Counted from the stretch's first letter, positions 19,064 to 30,540 are shown. The stretch is DNA of 64,000 bases from Onthophagus taurus (GCF_036711975.1 NC_091973.1:9920001-9984000), one strand, 5' to 3'. Numbers and translations: made by a program. The notes: generated by a model not told the origin, from the letters alone.

Positions 19064-19261
19064 ATGAAACAACATCAAATTCTTATTTCTCATACTGAAA
19101 TACCTCAAAATTCCAAATTTTACATAAACACTATTAAAACTTTAAAAGTTATTAAGAAATGAAAGTGAAAAATATCAATTTTGAACACCCTGTATCTCCT
19201 AAACTAGCAACATTGGTAAAAAGCATATTTAGTGTCTACTATCTCCAGTTTCGTGATTTCC

Positions 19262-20955
19262 CATTCTTTCTGACTCAACCTTTATATAGGGTTAGACAAG
19301 GAATATTGCACAGGATTACACTGGATAATAGTAAAACTTTGTTTCAAGAAAATAGGTCCTAAAAGAGTGGAAATTTGAACAATAATCCCTTTTTAAAAAG
19401 AGATTATGAATTAAAAAGAAAAATATGCTTAAAAAATTTCCACTGTTATAGAACTAGCTAGGCTTGCAATACCGGACTAAAATCTCAATGCCGGTATTCG
19501 GTATTCAAAATTTTTAAAACCGGGATACCGGTATTAATATCGGTATTGCTATAAAAAAGTGTACACTAAATTACAATCACTAGATATATCTAATTGTAAG
19601 ATTTTTTTCCCCTCTGCGGCGTCACCTCTACTAACAGGTTAATTCCTACTATATCTTTAGAGTGGCAACAAAGCATAAGATACAGAATCTGAGAAGATAA
19701 TCAAAAAATGGAAAGATATTAGGAATCTGTACAAAGTACCAATAAACTTAAAGGTTTTGATTGTTTTGATGTCTTTCACTTGGTCCAAATGTTCAACTTC
19801 ACTGCCACGTCAAAAATTGAAATTACACTTCATCATCTGAAGCTCTGTGGAATTCTTTCGAATTCCTCCTTTGGAATTTTCTGGAAAGGTGCAGATTCAA
19901 GAAAGAAACTTTAACATAATGGCTCTTGGTAGTTTGTCAAACGTATCATACCACTGTTATACACCATTATGGAGTAAAAACTCCACATCCAAAAATAGTT
20001 GTATACAGAGGGTATTTTATTGTTGGCTAGGTATGACAAATTTATTGAACATGAACATTAAGTTGTCGTCATCAAAGGTTGAGTCTTCATTATCTTCAAC
20101 ATTCTGTCAGAGTGCAAAATGATATTTCTTGTAGATGGTATTCACACTGATCAAAAAATGTCACTTGAAAAAATGAGGTTACTAAGGACATAAGATAGAT
20201 AACAAATTTCTGTTTGGTCAACATCATTTTCCAGCACAGCTTTAAACACGGCCGTTTTCAATCGGTCGCCTTCGGCTAGCATTTTTTTAATGAAACGTCA
20301 AAAAATGTCACTTGAAAATGTAAACTTAGAACGGACAGAAGATAGATAACAAACAAGAATCCTCTACGTCATTTTCCAGCACAACTTCAAACTAGCACGG
20401 CCGTTTACGAAGACATCGGCCGTCCCCTGGCCATCGAAGGCGCTAATTAAAGATAATACTGAAATACCGGTATTTTTCCATCGATACCGGTTTTTAATAC
20501 CGGACAAAAATTGTCCGGGATCCCGGTATTGCAAGCTCTATATAGAACATATTTTTAGAATGAAATAAGACTTGAAATAAGATTTTATAAATTTCTTCGT
20601 TTCTCTCTGCTGCCCTGTATTTTCTTGATACGTACCTATTCTGACTCAACCTTTATATAGGGTTAGACAAGAAATATTGCCCAGGATTACACTGGATAAT
20701 AGTAAAACTTTGTTTCAAGAAAATAGGTCCTAAAAGAGTGGAAACTTGAACAATAATCCTTTTTTAAAAAGAGACTATTTTGAGCTTATTTATTATTTTT
20801 GAGTCAATCGTTTATAACTAAAAGAATTAAAAAGAAAAATATGCTTAAAAAATTTCCACTGTTATAGAACATATTTTTAGGATGAAATAAGACTTGAAAT
20901 AAGATTTTATAAATTTCTTCGTTTCTCTCTGCTGCCCTGTATTTTCTTGATACGT
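19262..20955. repeat. tandem repeat, first unit split by a hAT element
   Basis: Unit 1 (19,262-19,454 plus 20,549-20,639) and unit 2 (20,640-20,955) share ctgactcaacctttatatag through cttgatacgt. Unit 2 has an extra 55-bp stretch near 20,780-20,830. Unit 2 is uninterrupted and shows the pre-insertion site of the hAT element. The nature of the unit itself is unknown, and no coding sense was found. Confidence 0.75.
19455..20540. mobile_element. hAT-type non-autonomous element (1,086 bp)
   Basis: Ends read TAGCTAGGCTTGCAATACCGG and, inverted, TAGAGCTTGCAATACCGG. They are flanked by the 8-bp duplication TATAGAAC (19447-19454 and 20541-20548). The paralogous empty site near 20,862-20,871 has a single TATAGAAC. 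An 8-bp duplication and TAG-start termini are diagnostic of hAT. No transposase sense is visible inside. An internal repeat of roughly 130 bp (about 20,150-20,275 and 20,300-20,420, sharing catcattttccagcacagct-like sequence) makes up much of the right half. Confidence 0.85.
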
Positions 20956-21189
20956 TCCTATGTGCTTGATGCCGAGCAGGTAAAGTATTAATTTTTATTA
21001 AGTCGAACTTTAGGTTACTAAAATTAGCGTTCAGCTTCCGACCACTTATCGTAAGGCAAATTTACACCGTGTTCGTGAGTCCGTTGCGAATTTATTGCAC
21101 ATTCACTGTTTTGCAACTACCTAACCTCATTCACATCACAACGAAATATTCTAGATTATCGACATTGTCGACACTCTGTACATAGTTGA

Positions 21190-21550
21190 CATATTGTGGA
21201 CACGCGGACGTCAATAATCAAAGTCGACGAGTCGACGCCCATCTCTTTGCACAATCAACCATATCCAAAGAGAGAACTAAAGACGTATCAGATGATATAA
21301 TAAGATCTAAAAGTGTAGCGGACAATGCGGTTGTCCTGATCGGACAATCAATCAATTGGGCTGCCTCTTATGTGTCCAGAAAAGAAAATAATCGAAGTGT
21401 ATCTGAGCTTCCAGAGTTGAGCACATTAATGTTAAAATCTCCAAAACAGAGAATTTGGTCAGTCAGGAGCAGGCAGTTCGCAACCATGTCATATAGCTCA
21501 CCCAAAAACAGAGAGCAGTTGACATTACCCGGTCTGTAGTCAACTCCCAC
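21190..21550 (-). pseudogene. non-LTR endonuclease (EEP) fragment
   Basis: CFGDFNINVLNSGSSDTLRL is the conserved GDFN block of CR1/Jockey-type endonucleases. It is preceded by VDYRPGNVNCSLFLGELYDM and followed, after a frame change, by LLDLIISSDTSL. No RT of the same family adjoins. It abuts the LOA/R1-type fragment at about 21,550. Confidence 0.65.
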
Positions 21551-22520
21551 TTTGGGGAGATAAATTGCGACCCAAAAATCGAGAATCTGATACGGTTAAC
21601 AGCAGGGCAGTGGCATAAAACATGCTCAACCGTCTCCGCTTTCTTCGCACATATTCGGCATTTAACATCGTCGGCTAGATCCAACAAGTTGAGGTGTGCT
21701 TTTAATCGACAGTGCCCAGTAAAGACACCCATTATAACTTTAATGCTGCTACGGGCAAGTCCTAAAATATTCCCGAGTTTGACAGTGGCGATGTTAATAA
21801 ACACCTTAGCATGTCTCATTCCAGGAGAACTGGTCCATAGTAGACGAAGTCTCTCTTCAGCCCACAGGTTCTGGCCTCTCGTGCTAGCTCATCTGCCGCT
21901 TCATTTCCAGCAACGCCAGAGTGACCTGGGACCCAGATCAGAGAAACTTTGTTATCACAACTCAGTGTGTTTAATGTTCTCTTACAGTCGTTAACCAGAG
22001 CCGACCCCGTTCTCACAGCTTGCAGCGTCTGGAGAGCGACTTGACTGTCTGTTTGAGAAAAGTCGTACTGTCATGTTCTTTACCCCTCTCTCAAGAATGA
22101 TTAGATCACCCATGTCAATAGCAAATGCTTCCGCCTGGAATACAGTACGTACCCAAGCTGTAAGCTTGCTTAACACGTTCGCTGCCGAGCGACACCGTTA
22201 ATCAAGGTTGTATGTATGTATGCTTAGGGAAGTGCGTAATATTTACGCGCGCACTTAGGCCCCAGTGAACTAGAAACTATTCTACTATTAAGCATATTGC
22301 GGATCCAATCCTCTATAGTTACTTCCACTCCCCTGTCAAAAGCAGCTCTTTCAAGAGATTGTGGTATTGCGTTGTTAAACGCACCTTCTATATCCAGAAA
22401 CGCACAAACCAAGATCTCTTTATCCTGGAGCGTCCTAGATACTTTACCAATTAAGTTGTGTAGAGCGAATTCTGCTGATTTTCCCGCTTGATAAGTGTAG
22501 TGTGGGTTATTCTTACACAC
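21551..22520 (-). pseudogene. LOA/R1-type ORF2 fragments: RT, RNase H, zinc knuckle
   Basis: From the top of the minus strand: an RT piece (22520-22224) with TYQAGKSAEFALHNLI and VCAFLDIEGAFNNA; a jump into RNase H with FQAEAFAIDMGDL, SLIWVPGHSGVAGNEAADE (ORF 22016-21816); then the C-terminal knuckle CRICAKKAETVEHVLCHC (ORF 21819-21463). The catalytic YADD region is deleted. It is a different family from the intact LOA at 5.3-10.9 kb, with low identity in shared motifs. Confidence 0.75.
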
Positions 22521-23280
22521 ACATCTATGCAGGGTGCCCTGTTAAGAGTACGGAGCGGATGTATCTCGACAACGGTAAGGCCTAGAGGTTTGGGAAAAAA
22601 GTCCTTATAGGCAAAGTGGGCAAGAGAAATAGCTGGAAATTATTTTGAAGTTCATAATTCGACCGCTAGGAGGCTTAACTGCCATAGAGAAAATTAAAAT
22701 TGCCGCTATCTCAAAAAGTTAGACGATACGCTTTAATATATAACTTTAATTTATAACTTTGACAACACCATTTAGTAGCTTGGATAATACCGTATCGCTT
22801 TTGTTTTGCGATATTTCTCATATCTGTCATAATAAGGGAGGGGGAGGCCAATGTTTATATTTTCAAATGTTTATATTTTAATATCTCCTGGACCATTCAA
22901 CCGATTTGAATATTTTTGGTCTTGTTTGCAAGAGCATTTTATGTTCTTTTAAAAGATATTTTCAGTAAGACCGCTTGGTTTAAAATGCTGTTTTGGCAAC
23001 TACAAATTTTGAGATATCCAAACGTCGAGGACGGGAAAATGGTACATGAGAATTTGTTATTATACGATGTTTAACGTTATGCAAGACAGGCATTGAAACA
23101 CCTGGAGCAGAAGTCATGTTCGGGAAAGATTTTAGAAGGTTGGTAAATTGAGTTTTAATAGAAAACAGTTTAGGACTTATAAACAGTTTAGAATATTACA
23201 TAACAGTTTAGGATATTAGAATGTATATAATATTAGTGTCAATTAGACGCTTATTTTTGACGTCAACGAGAATACCAAAT
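22521..23280. other. unassigned interval
   Basis: About 760 bp with no recognisable coding sense on either strand, no terminal repeats found and no second copy in the window. Part of it could be host intergenic DNA. Confidence 0.35.
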
Positions 23281-23284
23281 TTAT

Positions 23285-23596
23285 CTAAAAATCGACGCCT
23301 ATAATTGTCGACACAGTAAAAACGGAAGAAGATACAGTCAATATATTCTTACTGTAGGTATTGATTGTAGACCCATTAGCTGCTGAAGGATATGAAGTTG
23401 AATCTTTTTTTAAGGATGTGAAAAGTGTAAATGTTAAAACGGATATGTCAGCACCTGTGTCGATAAGAAAATTTAGATTGTTATTATCGTCGTAGACAAA
23501 AAGACGATGACTAATAAGATTAATTGATGGATGATGTGAATTACGTTGAATTGTTAAAACTAAATTTTTAGGTTGTAGAGGAGGTTTTCGGAGCAC
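23285..23596 (-). pseudogene. Ty3/mdg4-like retropepsin fragment
   Basis: The 103-codon frame contains HRLFVYDDNNNLNFLIDTGA followed by DISVL, the catalytic D-T-G of a retroviral-type aspartic protease, and later AANGSTINTYS, typical of the protease at the start of Ty3-family pol. No RT or integrase of this family is present here. It is the only trace of that superfamily in the window. Confidence 0.65.
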
Positions 23597-23829
23597 TTAC
23601 ACTAACCAAATAAAACTAGTTTGAAGTGACAACAGAAAGAAATACTATCAATAGTCTAAAATATGTTAAAATAAAATCGAAAAAAATTAAAATTAAATGT
23701 ATATGAGACGATACTAAACGTTTGAGATGGACACGTATGACTGAACGATACAAAACAAGACGGAATGCTTAAGCGGGCATGCGTAATATAAAGTTGGAAG
23801 CGTGAAATTGACATATCAAAAGACAAACA
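23597..23829. other. unassigned interval
   Basis: About 230 bp between the protease fragment and composite copy B. Nothing is recognised in it. Confidence 0.3.
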
Positions 23830-24685
23830 ATTAAGAAAATATTTTCTAAAATTAAAGGTCTTAAAATCTAATTAGTAGACTTTTATCGTATTACAAAGTA
23901 TTATCAAAGTTAGAAACTAGAGGACGCTGCAGGGATTATAAAAATTTCATAAAAAACCTGATATTATTAAGCTCAGTAATATCGTTGAGCAGAAGGGATT
24001 TATTTTGAGTGTGAATATAGTATTCTTCATATAGATCTAGCTCTTTTGATTTTTCGACTTTTTCAGTAAAGAAACACAACTGAATTCTATTTGTGTTTAG
24101 AGGTGCTTATGTGTTTGTATATAGCTGAAGAATCTTTAATTAAGTGTTCTTCGAAACGTGTATGTAAAGTTCGCCCAGTCTGTCCAACGTATATTTTATC
24201 ACAATCTCCTCATTTAATCCTGTAAACACCACTTTGGTCTTTGATATCGAATCTGTTTCTTATTAAATAGAAGTGATCCGAGTCTCTTTCATTTGTGTTG
24301 GTGCTGGCCCACATTGCGTGGTGAGCATTGGCGTCGCATCCAACAACCACTTGTAGGTTATTCCTTCGGCTGTAGGCAATTATGTCTCGCACAGCGGCTG
24401 GTGGAAGAACATTATCCGTTCCCGGGAAGTATGTTGAGCAGATGACAACTTCTGTCCAGCCCTTCTCACCTCGGATTGTCAGAACCGCAGCCACACAATC
24501 GCGGTCGCTATGCTCTGAGATTAAAAATGCATTAATGTTGTTCCTGATAAGTAAGCAAGCGCTTTGTCTATCCCCCGACACGTGCGGAAATCCTTCCTCG
24601 GCCGGGTTTCACACCTGGCGCTCTCTTCACGCTCTTGGTGCTAGTTGCCGCTGAGGCTGATGATGGAGACAGGGCGACTGCCACG
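23830..24685 (-). pseudogene. R1-type endonuclease / GIY-YIG fusion, second copy
   Basis: Near-identical to 2590-3443, including the in-frame join after ASTNTNERD. Here the frame stops at SGVYRIK (24210), because the codon after YRIK is TGA where the first copy has TAT. The PLE tail ELDLYEEYYIHTQN remains readable downstream. The pair differs from the first copy at a few positions only (for example TAVL versus AAVL). Confidence 0.72.
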
Positions 24686-24841
24686 CCCCCTATTCTTATC
24701 CTATCAAACAAATTTTAAAATGATCAAAAAATTTAACACAAAACTTTATTTAAAAATAGAAATAAAAAACGCAATGTTACCTTTTATAAAAATACTATAA
24801 TATTCAGTAAGAGAATATGAATAACTTCAGAAATTAAACAA

Positions 24842-25055
24842 TTACAATTCATTACTTGTGATTACTAGCTGATCCCAACGTGCCATTAGCCAACCTTCTA
24901 AGTTCTGGTAGTGTTTCATTGGGCAATACTTTCTAGTATGAGCACAATCACTGTCTGCATAACAATACGGACACTTCAACGCTCTCAAAACCGGACATGA
25001 AACTTTACCTGTAGAATCTTTCAACGAATGACTTTCATAAAATTCTCGTCCTTCT
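24842..25055 (-). pseudogene. Nanos-type zinc finger, copy B
   Basis: The longest C-terminal reading. An 8-bp loss just after the finger changes KYCPMYK-stop into KYCPMKHYQNLEG and extends the frame to VITSNEL and stop at 24842. Finger 2 (CPYCYADSDCAHTRKYC) is intact, and SHSLKD is present. The upstream frame breaks at about 25,055, as in copy A. Confidence 0.7.
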
Positions 25056-25484
25056 GAATTTTAAAGAGAATAAGTACAAGAATCTTCTTGGTATGGCTTT
25101 TGACCACCCGATTACGGTGGAATTGTTTCCATTGAGAAAATTATACCACTTATGTTTAGCTTCCTGTTCTGCGATAGCTTGTCTTCAAAATGCCTCTTTC
25201 ATTTTTGTCACGTAATGATCCATTGGTCTTTGTTGCTAATTAAAAAGTAACAACGTGATGGACATTTATTTAGTAGTGTTATGTAGTATTTATTTATGTA
25301 GTATTATGTAGTAGTTATTTATAACAACATACGAGTCAGGCAGAATATCAGCTGAAGAAATTCCGGGGTGCAGATTTTCCGCTAAGCAGATCACATCAAA
25401 GTCGACATTGAATGAGTACTGCGCACATTCTGATAATAAAAAGAAAATAAATGCATGGCGTTTAATAAATTACAACAAAATGAC

Positions 25485-25995
25485 CTAATAGTTTACATAC
25501 GCGAAATATTCCTCTCGTTCCCTATCTGAATCAGAGGGGAACACAGAGGGTCTGTCGTACAAAAATTTTACAATCGCGGGTCCATATATATTTGTAATTT
25601 TTTTCTTCACAAAGCATCTTTCATCGACGCCATCAATCTTCATGCCCGGTGATGAGCCCGAGGGCAAGGATTTTCTCTTCTGGATGCAGGCTGCGAGGAA
25701 CTACGATGGACCTTGGATTTGAATTGTCACGGTTGATATTAGGAACACGATAAATGGCGTCTACATCCTCACGCGAAATATCATACCCCACATGAGCAGC
25801 AACGGCATCCAACAAATTTTCGTTATTCTTTTCAGGAACACCCTCGATCTCTAAATTGTTCCGGCGGGAATATTGTTCCATATCATCAACTCGAGCTGTA
25901 AGATCAGACACCCGGTCACGCAATTGTAAGTTTTCGGCTGTTAATTTATCAATAATTTTTATTTTATTCTTTAGCTCTTTCAACAACTTGTTCAA
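25485..25995 (-). pseudogene. CR1-type ORF1, copy B (no PHD)
   Basis: ORF 25995-25633 starts in the coiled coil and retains YSRRNNLEIEGVPEKNNE and RVPNINRDNSNPRSIVV. The C-terminal part follows in other frames (KNYKYIW-type reading and SDSDREREEYFAYVNY). The target site of the 208-bp insertion is uninterrupted here. Confidence 0.65.
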
Positions 25996-26002
25996 AATCT
26001 GA

Positions 26003-27240
26003 TAATTGAATTAATCCACGATAGTGCAATTTGTGAGTATGTCCAAAAATATTCTTCATTTATCCGTACTTGTAGAATGGATTTGAATTTCTTAGCAAGA
26101 TGAGCTCCATCTACTGCAGCACACAATTCCAATCTGGGAACTGTTATTGTTTTCAATGGTGCAACCTTTGATTTTGCAGCTAGTAAGTTGATCTCTGTCT
26201 CTATATATGTGAGGCATATGTAAAAGTATGTAACTCGATTCGTTTTTTTCAATTTTATCGTTTTTTAGTTTAATGATGTCATCATGTCCTGTAATCATGT
26301 CGTCGACGTAAAAATCTCTGCATTATTTGAGATTCAGCTGCAAATTTGTTTTCAAATGGTGCCGATGACATTCCAATTGTTACTCTATTCATTTCATAAG
26401 ATTGCAATTCTTCATCGGAATGATTTCTCCATAGTATTTTTTGGTATTTTCTATCAAATTCTGCTACTATTATGTAACGATTTTACGAACATACGATTTT
26501 GGTTCGTTCTCCTTGGATTTACTCATATGTCCTTGTTCAATGTAATCTTGACTGCAATTTGCTTATGCGTGCTTTAATCTGAGTTGTTGTTAAATCTTCT
26601 GTTTAGGTTGATGAGTCGTGACTTCGCTACTTCATTTAAGTATCCTAAATCATTCATGTTTGACTTCAAAGGTAATTTAATGATAAAACGGCCTTCGGGG
26701 TCTCGTGTTGTCGTTTGTTCGTAGAAAATTAAACAGCATTGTTCTTCTTCTGTATACACCCTTTTTGCTTCAATGAATTCGTCCATTCTCCAGAAACGTT
26801 CTACTTGTTCTTGTAATGAATTTGTTACTAGTAATGTTTTTCTTGCTTGACCTTTTCCTTGCTTTGTTGATTTGTTAAGTTTTCAGATACTATCCAACCG
26901 AATTTGGTCTTTTGTAAGGTCGGATTATTTGTAGTTTTTATTTATACAATACCCAATAAATCCCAAAACAAGCCAGCGCCAATAAGAATATCAATTGTAC
27001 CCGGTTGATTGTATGTAGGATCTGCTAATTTGATGGTTGCTGGAATTTGAAATCAGTTATTTGTGGAACCACTAAGCTTGTAATGGTTTCTTGGAAGTTA
27101 CTGTGTTTTGACTTCAACGTGATTTGTGTTTGATGCGATATAGTTAATGTTCCATTATCGATCGTCTCCTTCTTCAGTTTGAGAAAGTTGCAGATGTTTT
27201 CGGTTATGAAATGAGATTGGGATGCTGAATCCAGTAGCAC
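26003..27240 (-). pseudogene. BEL/Pao pol: protease to RNase H, block 1
   Basis: From 27,240 downward: protease LLDSASQSHFITENICNFL (27240-27025); linker and RT start in ORF 26786-26574 (IEAKRVYTEEEQCCLIFYEQ, GRFIIKLPLKSN); an RT segment with ILWRNHS and SSAPF-type sense broken by stops; the active site FYVDDMITGHDD near 26,300; then APLKTITVPRLELCAAV and FWTYSQIALSWI (ORF 26252-25992). Much of the palm and thumb is deleted relative to a full BEL pol. It is colinear with 45,643-47,195. Confidence 0.78.
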
Positions 27241-27242
27241 TC

Positions 27243-27480
27243 TTAACTCATGTATTGCGTCGTAACGCGTTAACTCTCGTAACGTTATTTAATAATAATA
27301 ATAATAATAACTTTATTTTCATTTTTACAATATAACGGAATCATTACAGAATAAGGAAAGAAAACCAAGTACAAATAAAAATTGGTGATGTTTCATTTCC
27401 TGCTAAAATGCAACGAACGGTTTTCAAACATGACCAATCGTAATAATAATTATAGAAGTAATATTACTTAATATAAGAGT
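27243..27480 (-). repeat. 3' end of a non-LTR element with (ATT)n tail
   Basis: On the minus strand, AAAATGAAAATAAAG is followed by seven TTA/ATT units and then flanking BEL sequence, the usual look of a CR1- or RTE-type 3' terminus. The same structure with five units is at 47,236-47,440. No coding sequence is attached. Confidence 0.5.
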
Positions 27481-27815
27481 AAGAGGGAACAATAAAATAT
27501 ATATATATATATGTGGGATTCCCAAATGAAAGCGCTAACGAATAAGAAGATCGAACCGTCGACACAGTTGCCTTTGGGATCCCGCAGAACAACAGTCGTA
27601 TTTTTAAAGCATTACGATCGTGTTAATATTCTTTTATTACAAATTATAAGTTTTAAAGTGTACCCCTAGAAATGATTTCAATAAACATTATTTTACTTAC
27701 TTTACTTATTTTCAATACTTGGGGAAAATACAGTCAACTAAGTTTTATTATTTCAGATAAATATTTGAGGATGCTTCGAAGCAAATCAGGTGTCAAAAGA
27801 GTGTTGCTTACCGAT
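27481..27815 (+). mobile_element. pogo-like element 5' region, internally deleted (block 1)
   Basis: Matches 47,440-47,757, the 5' non-coding part and first 12 codons of the pogo transposase (RSKSGVKR). After caaaagag it jumps directly into CR1 RT sequence (cttaccgatg), so about 2.3 kb present in block 2 has been lost. A third fragment of the same region lies at 58,612-58,800. Confidence 0.7.
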
Positions 27816-28020
27816 GCTCGAAACTCAATTTGTTGCCGGTCTATAACTAAGTCCATCTGACCTAGACGCGCGCGGGCGTGGTCCGATCCAAACACAATAG
27901 CTGTCGTTTTATTATTATTAATGTGCATTATTTATAAAATTCAGTGCACACTAAAAATCTGCAGGTGGGAACGAGTAGTAAATCTGGGTGTTGTCAGCAT
28001 ATGAGTGAAATTTACAGTAT
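27816..28020 (-). pseudogene. CR1-type reverse transcriptase fragment, block 1
   Basis: Minus-strand sense: FHSYADNTQIYYSFPPADF, the RT active-site region with YADD changed to YADN, then INNNKTTAIVFGSD and ARARLGQMDLVIDRQQIEFR. A near copy with YAAD is at 59,634-59,900. The wider open frame, MAFHLKKKVDSRHFEI, runs into unrelated sequence upstream of the RT motif. Confidence 0.65.
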
Positions 28021-28480
28021 TGAAGTTGTTCTGACATCGTGAATGTATATACAGCCTGATTCAGAGTACTACTTTCAAAATATTTGGCAGTTACATGTTT
28101 TAGGACATTCTCTTCCATTGATGGTGATATCATATTTTCAATTGAACAAATTATTTCAAAATGGCGACTATCAACTTTTTTTTTTAAATGGAATGCCAAA
28201 ATTTGTTTTTATTATTGATATCCTAAAAACATTCTTTACATAGTATTTCGTTTTTCTTAAAAATTCATTTCTTTCCCCATCAAAAAGCACACTAACATTT
28301 TAATCTAGTAGCGCATGAATGTTTTCCACTCGATGTTATTTTTGTCCAAATATCAAGTAGCGCTAGACACAAAAGAAACAATTAAACTTTATTTTTTAAT
28401 AAACATCTACTTATTTATTTTCATGGTTCAGTTTTTAATCGGGAAACTTTACTAGGATGTAATACTTTCCAAAATAACAC
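28021..28480. repeat. non-coding repeat shared with block 2
   Basis: Counterpart of 50,150-50,530. The piece gttcagtttttaatcgggaa through ccaaaataacacaag also occurs at 60,455-60,515, next to the Tc1/mariner-type element, and is probably a terminus of that family. The rest contains nothing I recognise. Confidence 0.5.
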
Positions 28481-28664
28481 AAGATTTTGTATATAAACAT
28501 AGCTCTACTTATCAAATCAAAATAAATGTCTTCAAACGTTTCGAGTTCTTCAATTTCTCCTTGAGTTTCAATCTTGTTTTGAATATCGTAAAAGTTGTCC
28601 AAGATCGGAATAATATTGTTCATGCGGGTATCGATATTTCCTAATTGACTCTCGCTAACCTACT
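28435..28664 (-). pseudogene. BEL gag N-terminal fragment
   Basis: The reading ESQLGNIDTRMNNIIPILDN followed by ETFEDIYFDLISRA resembles the N-terminal helical part of BEL gag. The last residues (LCYFGKYYILVKFPD) are encoded by the Tc1-type terminal piece, so the open frame is a chimera. Counterpart in block 2: 50,470-50,705, with a stop and a small insertion. Confidence 0.5.
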
Positions 28665-28898
28665 AACCCCCTATTCTTACCCTATCAAACACATTTTAAA
28701 ATTATCAAAAAATGAAACACAAAACTTTATTTAGAAACAGAAATAAAAAACGCAATGTTAAACCTTTTATAAAAGTACTGGAATATTCAGTAAGAGAATA
28801 TGAATAACTTCGGAAATTAAACAATTACAATTCATTACTTGTGATTACTAGCTGATCCCAGCGTGCCATTAGCCAACCTTCTAAGTTCTGGTAGTGTT

Positions 28899-29150
28899 TC
28901 ATTTATACATTGGGCAATACTTTCTAGTATGAGCACAATCACTGTCTGCATAACAATACGGACACTTCAACGCTATCAAAACCGGGCATGAAACTTTACC
29001 TGTGGAATCTTTCAACGAATAACTTTCATAAAATTCTCGTCCTTCTGAATTTCCTTGGTATGGTGGAAACCACCCGTTTACGGTGGAGTTGTTTCCATTG
29101 AGGAAATTATACCACTTATGTTTAGCTTCCTGTTCTGCGATAGCTTGTCT
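28899..29150 (-). pseudogene. Nanos-type zinc finger, copy C (83 open codons)
   Basis: The longest uninterrupted Nanos reading: QEAKHKWYNFLNGNN, GWFPPYQGNSEGREFYES, the finger, and KYCPMYK-stop at 28899-28901. Ending just after the second finger is normal for Nanos proteins. The His of finger 1 is Tyr here (ESYSLKD), and Arg of PVLRAL is Ile. A TAA at 29151-29153 closes the frame upstream. Confidence 0.72.
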
Positions 29151-29571
29151 TTAAAATGCCTCTTTCATTTTTGTCACGTAATAATCCATTGGTCTTTGTT
29201 GTTAATTAAAATGTGACAACGTGATGGACATTTATTTAGTATTATTAGTGTAGTATTAACAACATACGAGTCAGGCAGAATTTCAGCTCAAAAAATTCCG
29301 GGGTGCAGCCAAGTTTCCGCTAAGCAGATCACATCAAAGTCGACATTTAATGAGCTATTGAATACAATCGGTAGTCTGCCACGAATACTGCGCACATTCT
29401 GATAATAAAAAGAAAATAAATGCATGGCGTTTAATAAATTACGTTTAATTGACTTAATAGTTTACATACGCGAAATATTCCTCTCGTTCCCTATCTGAAT
29501 CAGAAGGGAACACAGAGGGTCTGTCGTACAAAAATTTTACAATCGCGGGTCCATATATATTTGTAATTTTT

Positions 29572-29779
29572 CATAAAATTCTCGTCCTTCTGAATTTCCT
29601 TGGTATGGTGGAAACCACCTGTTTACGGTGGAATTGTTTCTATTGAGGAAATTATACCACTTATGTTTAGCTTCCTGTTCTGCGATAGCTTGTCTTTAAA
29701 ATGCCTCTTTCATTTTTGTCACGTAATAATCCATTGGTCTAAGGGCCAAGTCCATCTGACCTAGACGCGCGCGGACGTC
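29572..29779 (-). mobile_element. 208-bp chimeric insertion in copy C
   Basis: Same insert and same 12-bp duplication (29560-29571 and 29780-29791) as at 4284-4491. A shared insertion shows that A and C descend from one inserted ancestor. Confidence 0.7.
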
Positions 29780-29845
29780 TTTGTAATTTTTTTCTTTACC
29801 AATCATAGTAAGGGTTCGTTCACAAAGCATCTTTCACCGACGCCA

Positions 29846-30540
29846 TCAATCTTCGTGCCCGGTGATGAGCCCGTGGGCAAGGATTTTCTCTTCTGGATGC
29901 AGGCTGCGAGGAACTACGATGGACCTTGGATTTGAATTGTCACGGTTGATATGAGGAACACGATAAATGGCGTCTACATCCACACGCGAAATATCATACC
30001 CCACATGAGCAGCAACGGCATCCAACAAATTTTCGTTATTCTTTTCAGGAACACCCTGGATCTCTAAATTGTTCCGGCGGGAATATTGTTCCATATCATC
30101 AACTTGAGCTGTAAGATCAGACACCCGGTCACGCAGTTGTAAGTTTTCGGCTGTTAATTTATCAATAATTTTTACTTTATTCTTTAGCTCTTTCAATAAC
30201 TTGTTCAAAATCTGATATACGGGCGCTACAAAAGTCGACCGAATGAAGAAGTTGGCTCTTTTTATAACGCAACTCGGATCGCATCTCTTTAACCATCTCG
30301 TAGACGGATTCGAAGGTAATAGCTGGACAGGACGGAGTCGCCGAAGTAGACCCACATGCTTTGCGAGAAATAGCGCCTCGTTCTCTTGATCTTGAATCAT
30401 GACATGTCCACGCATCTACAGACTCCAACGTCTCCTCCGGATCAATGCATTTTGTGTGGAACCAAAGGCAGCACACCAAGCACTGGACGCCCGATCTCCT
30501 CCCACCACACGATTACACCGTTCGCATATCGACATGATCA
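29846..30540 (-). pseudogene. CR1-type ORF1 with PHD finger, copy C
   Basis: From MSICERCNRVVGG near 30,535 through CCLWFHTKCIDPEETLESVD, the coiled coil and YSRRNNLEIQGVPEKNNENL to GLITGHED (29846). A +1 shift within the PHD finger divides the reading between ORFs 30479-30177 and 30415-29846. Otherwise this is the best-preserved ORF1 of the six. Confidence 0.72.

Larger units (their letters stand above)
24686..26002 (-). mobile_element. Nanos/CR1 chimeric element, copy B
   Basis: Same order as copy A but without the 208-bp insertion, and lacking the PHD part of ORF1. The 5' end is cut at about 26,002, where BEL pol sequence (attgaattaatccacgatag) begins. The CR1 endonuclease scrap around 25,330-25,440 is short. 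Confidence 0.7.

Noticed and set aside
21186..21539. 117-codon plus-strand frame
   Set aside because: Antisense to the GDFN endonuclease fragment and to the zinc-knuckle fragment.
22165..22260. TTAACACGTTCGCTGCCG and a nearby hairpin, possibly a piggyBac-derived MITE end
   Set aside because: Suggestive start, but no matching second terminus with TTAA was found in the surrounding sequence.
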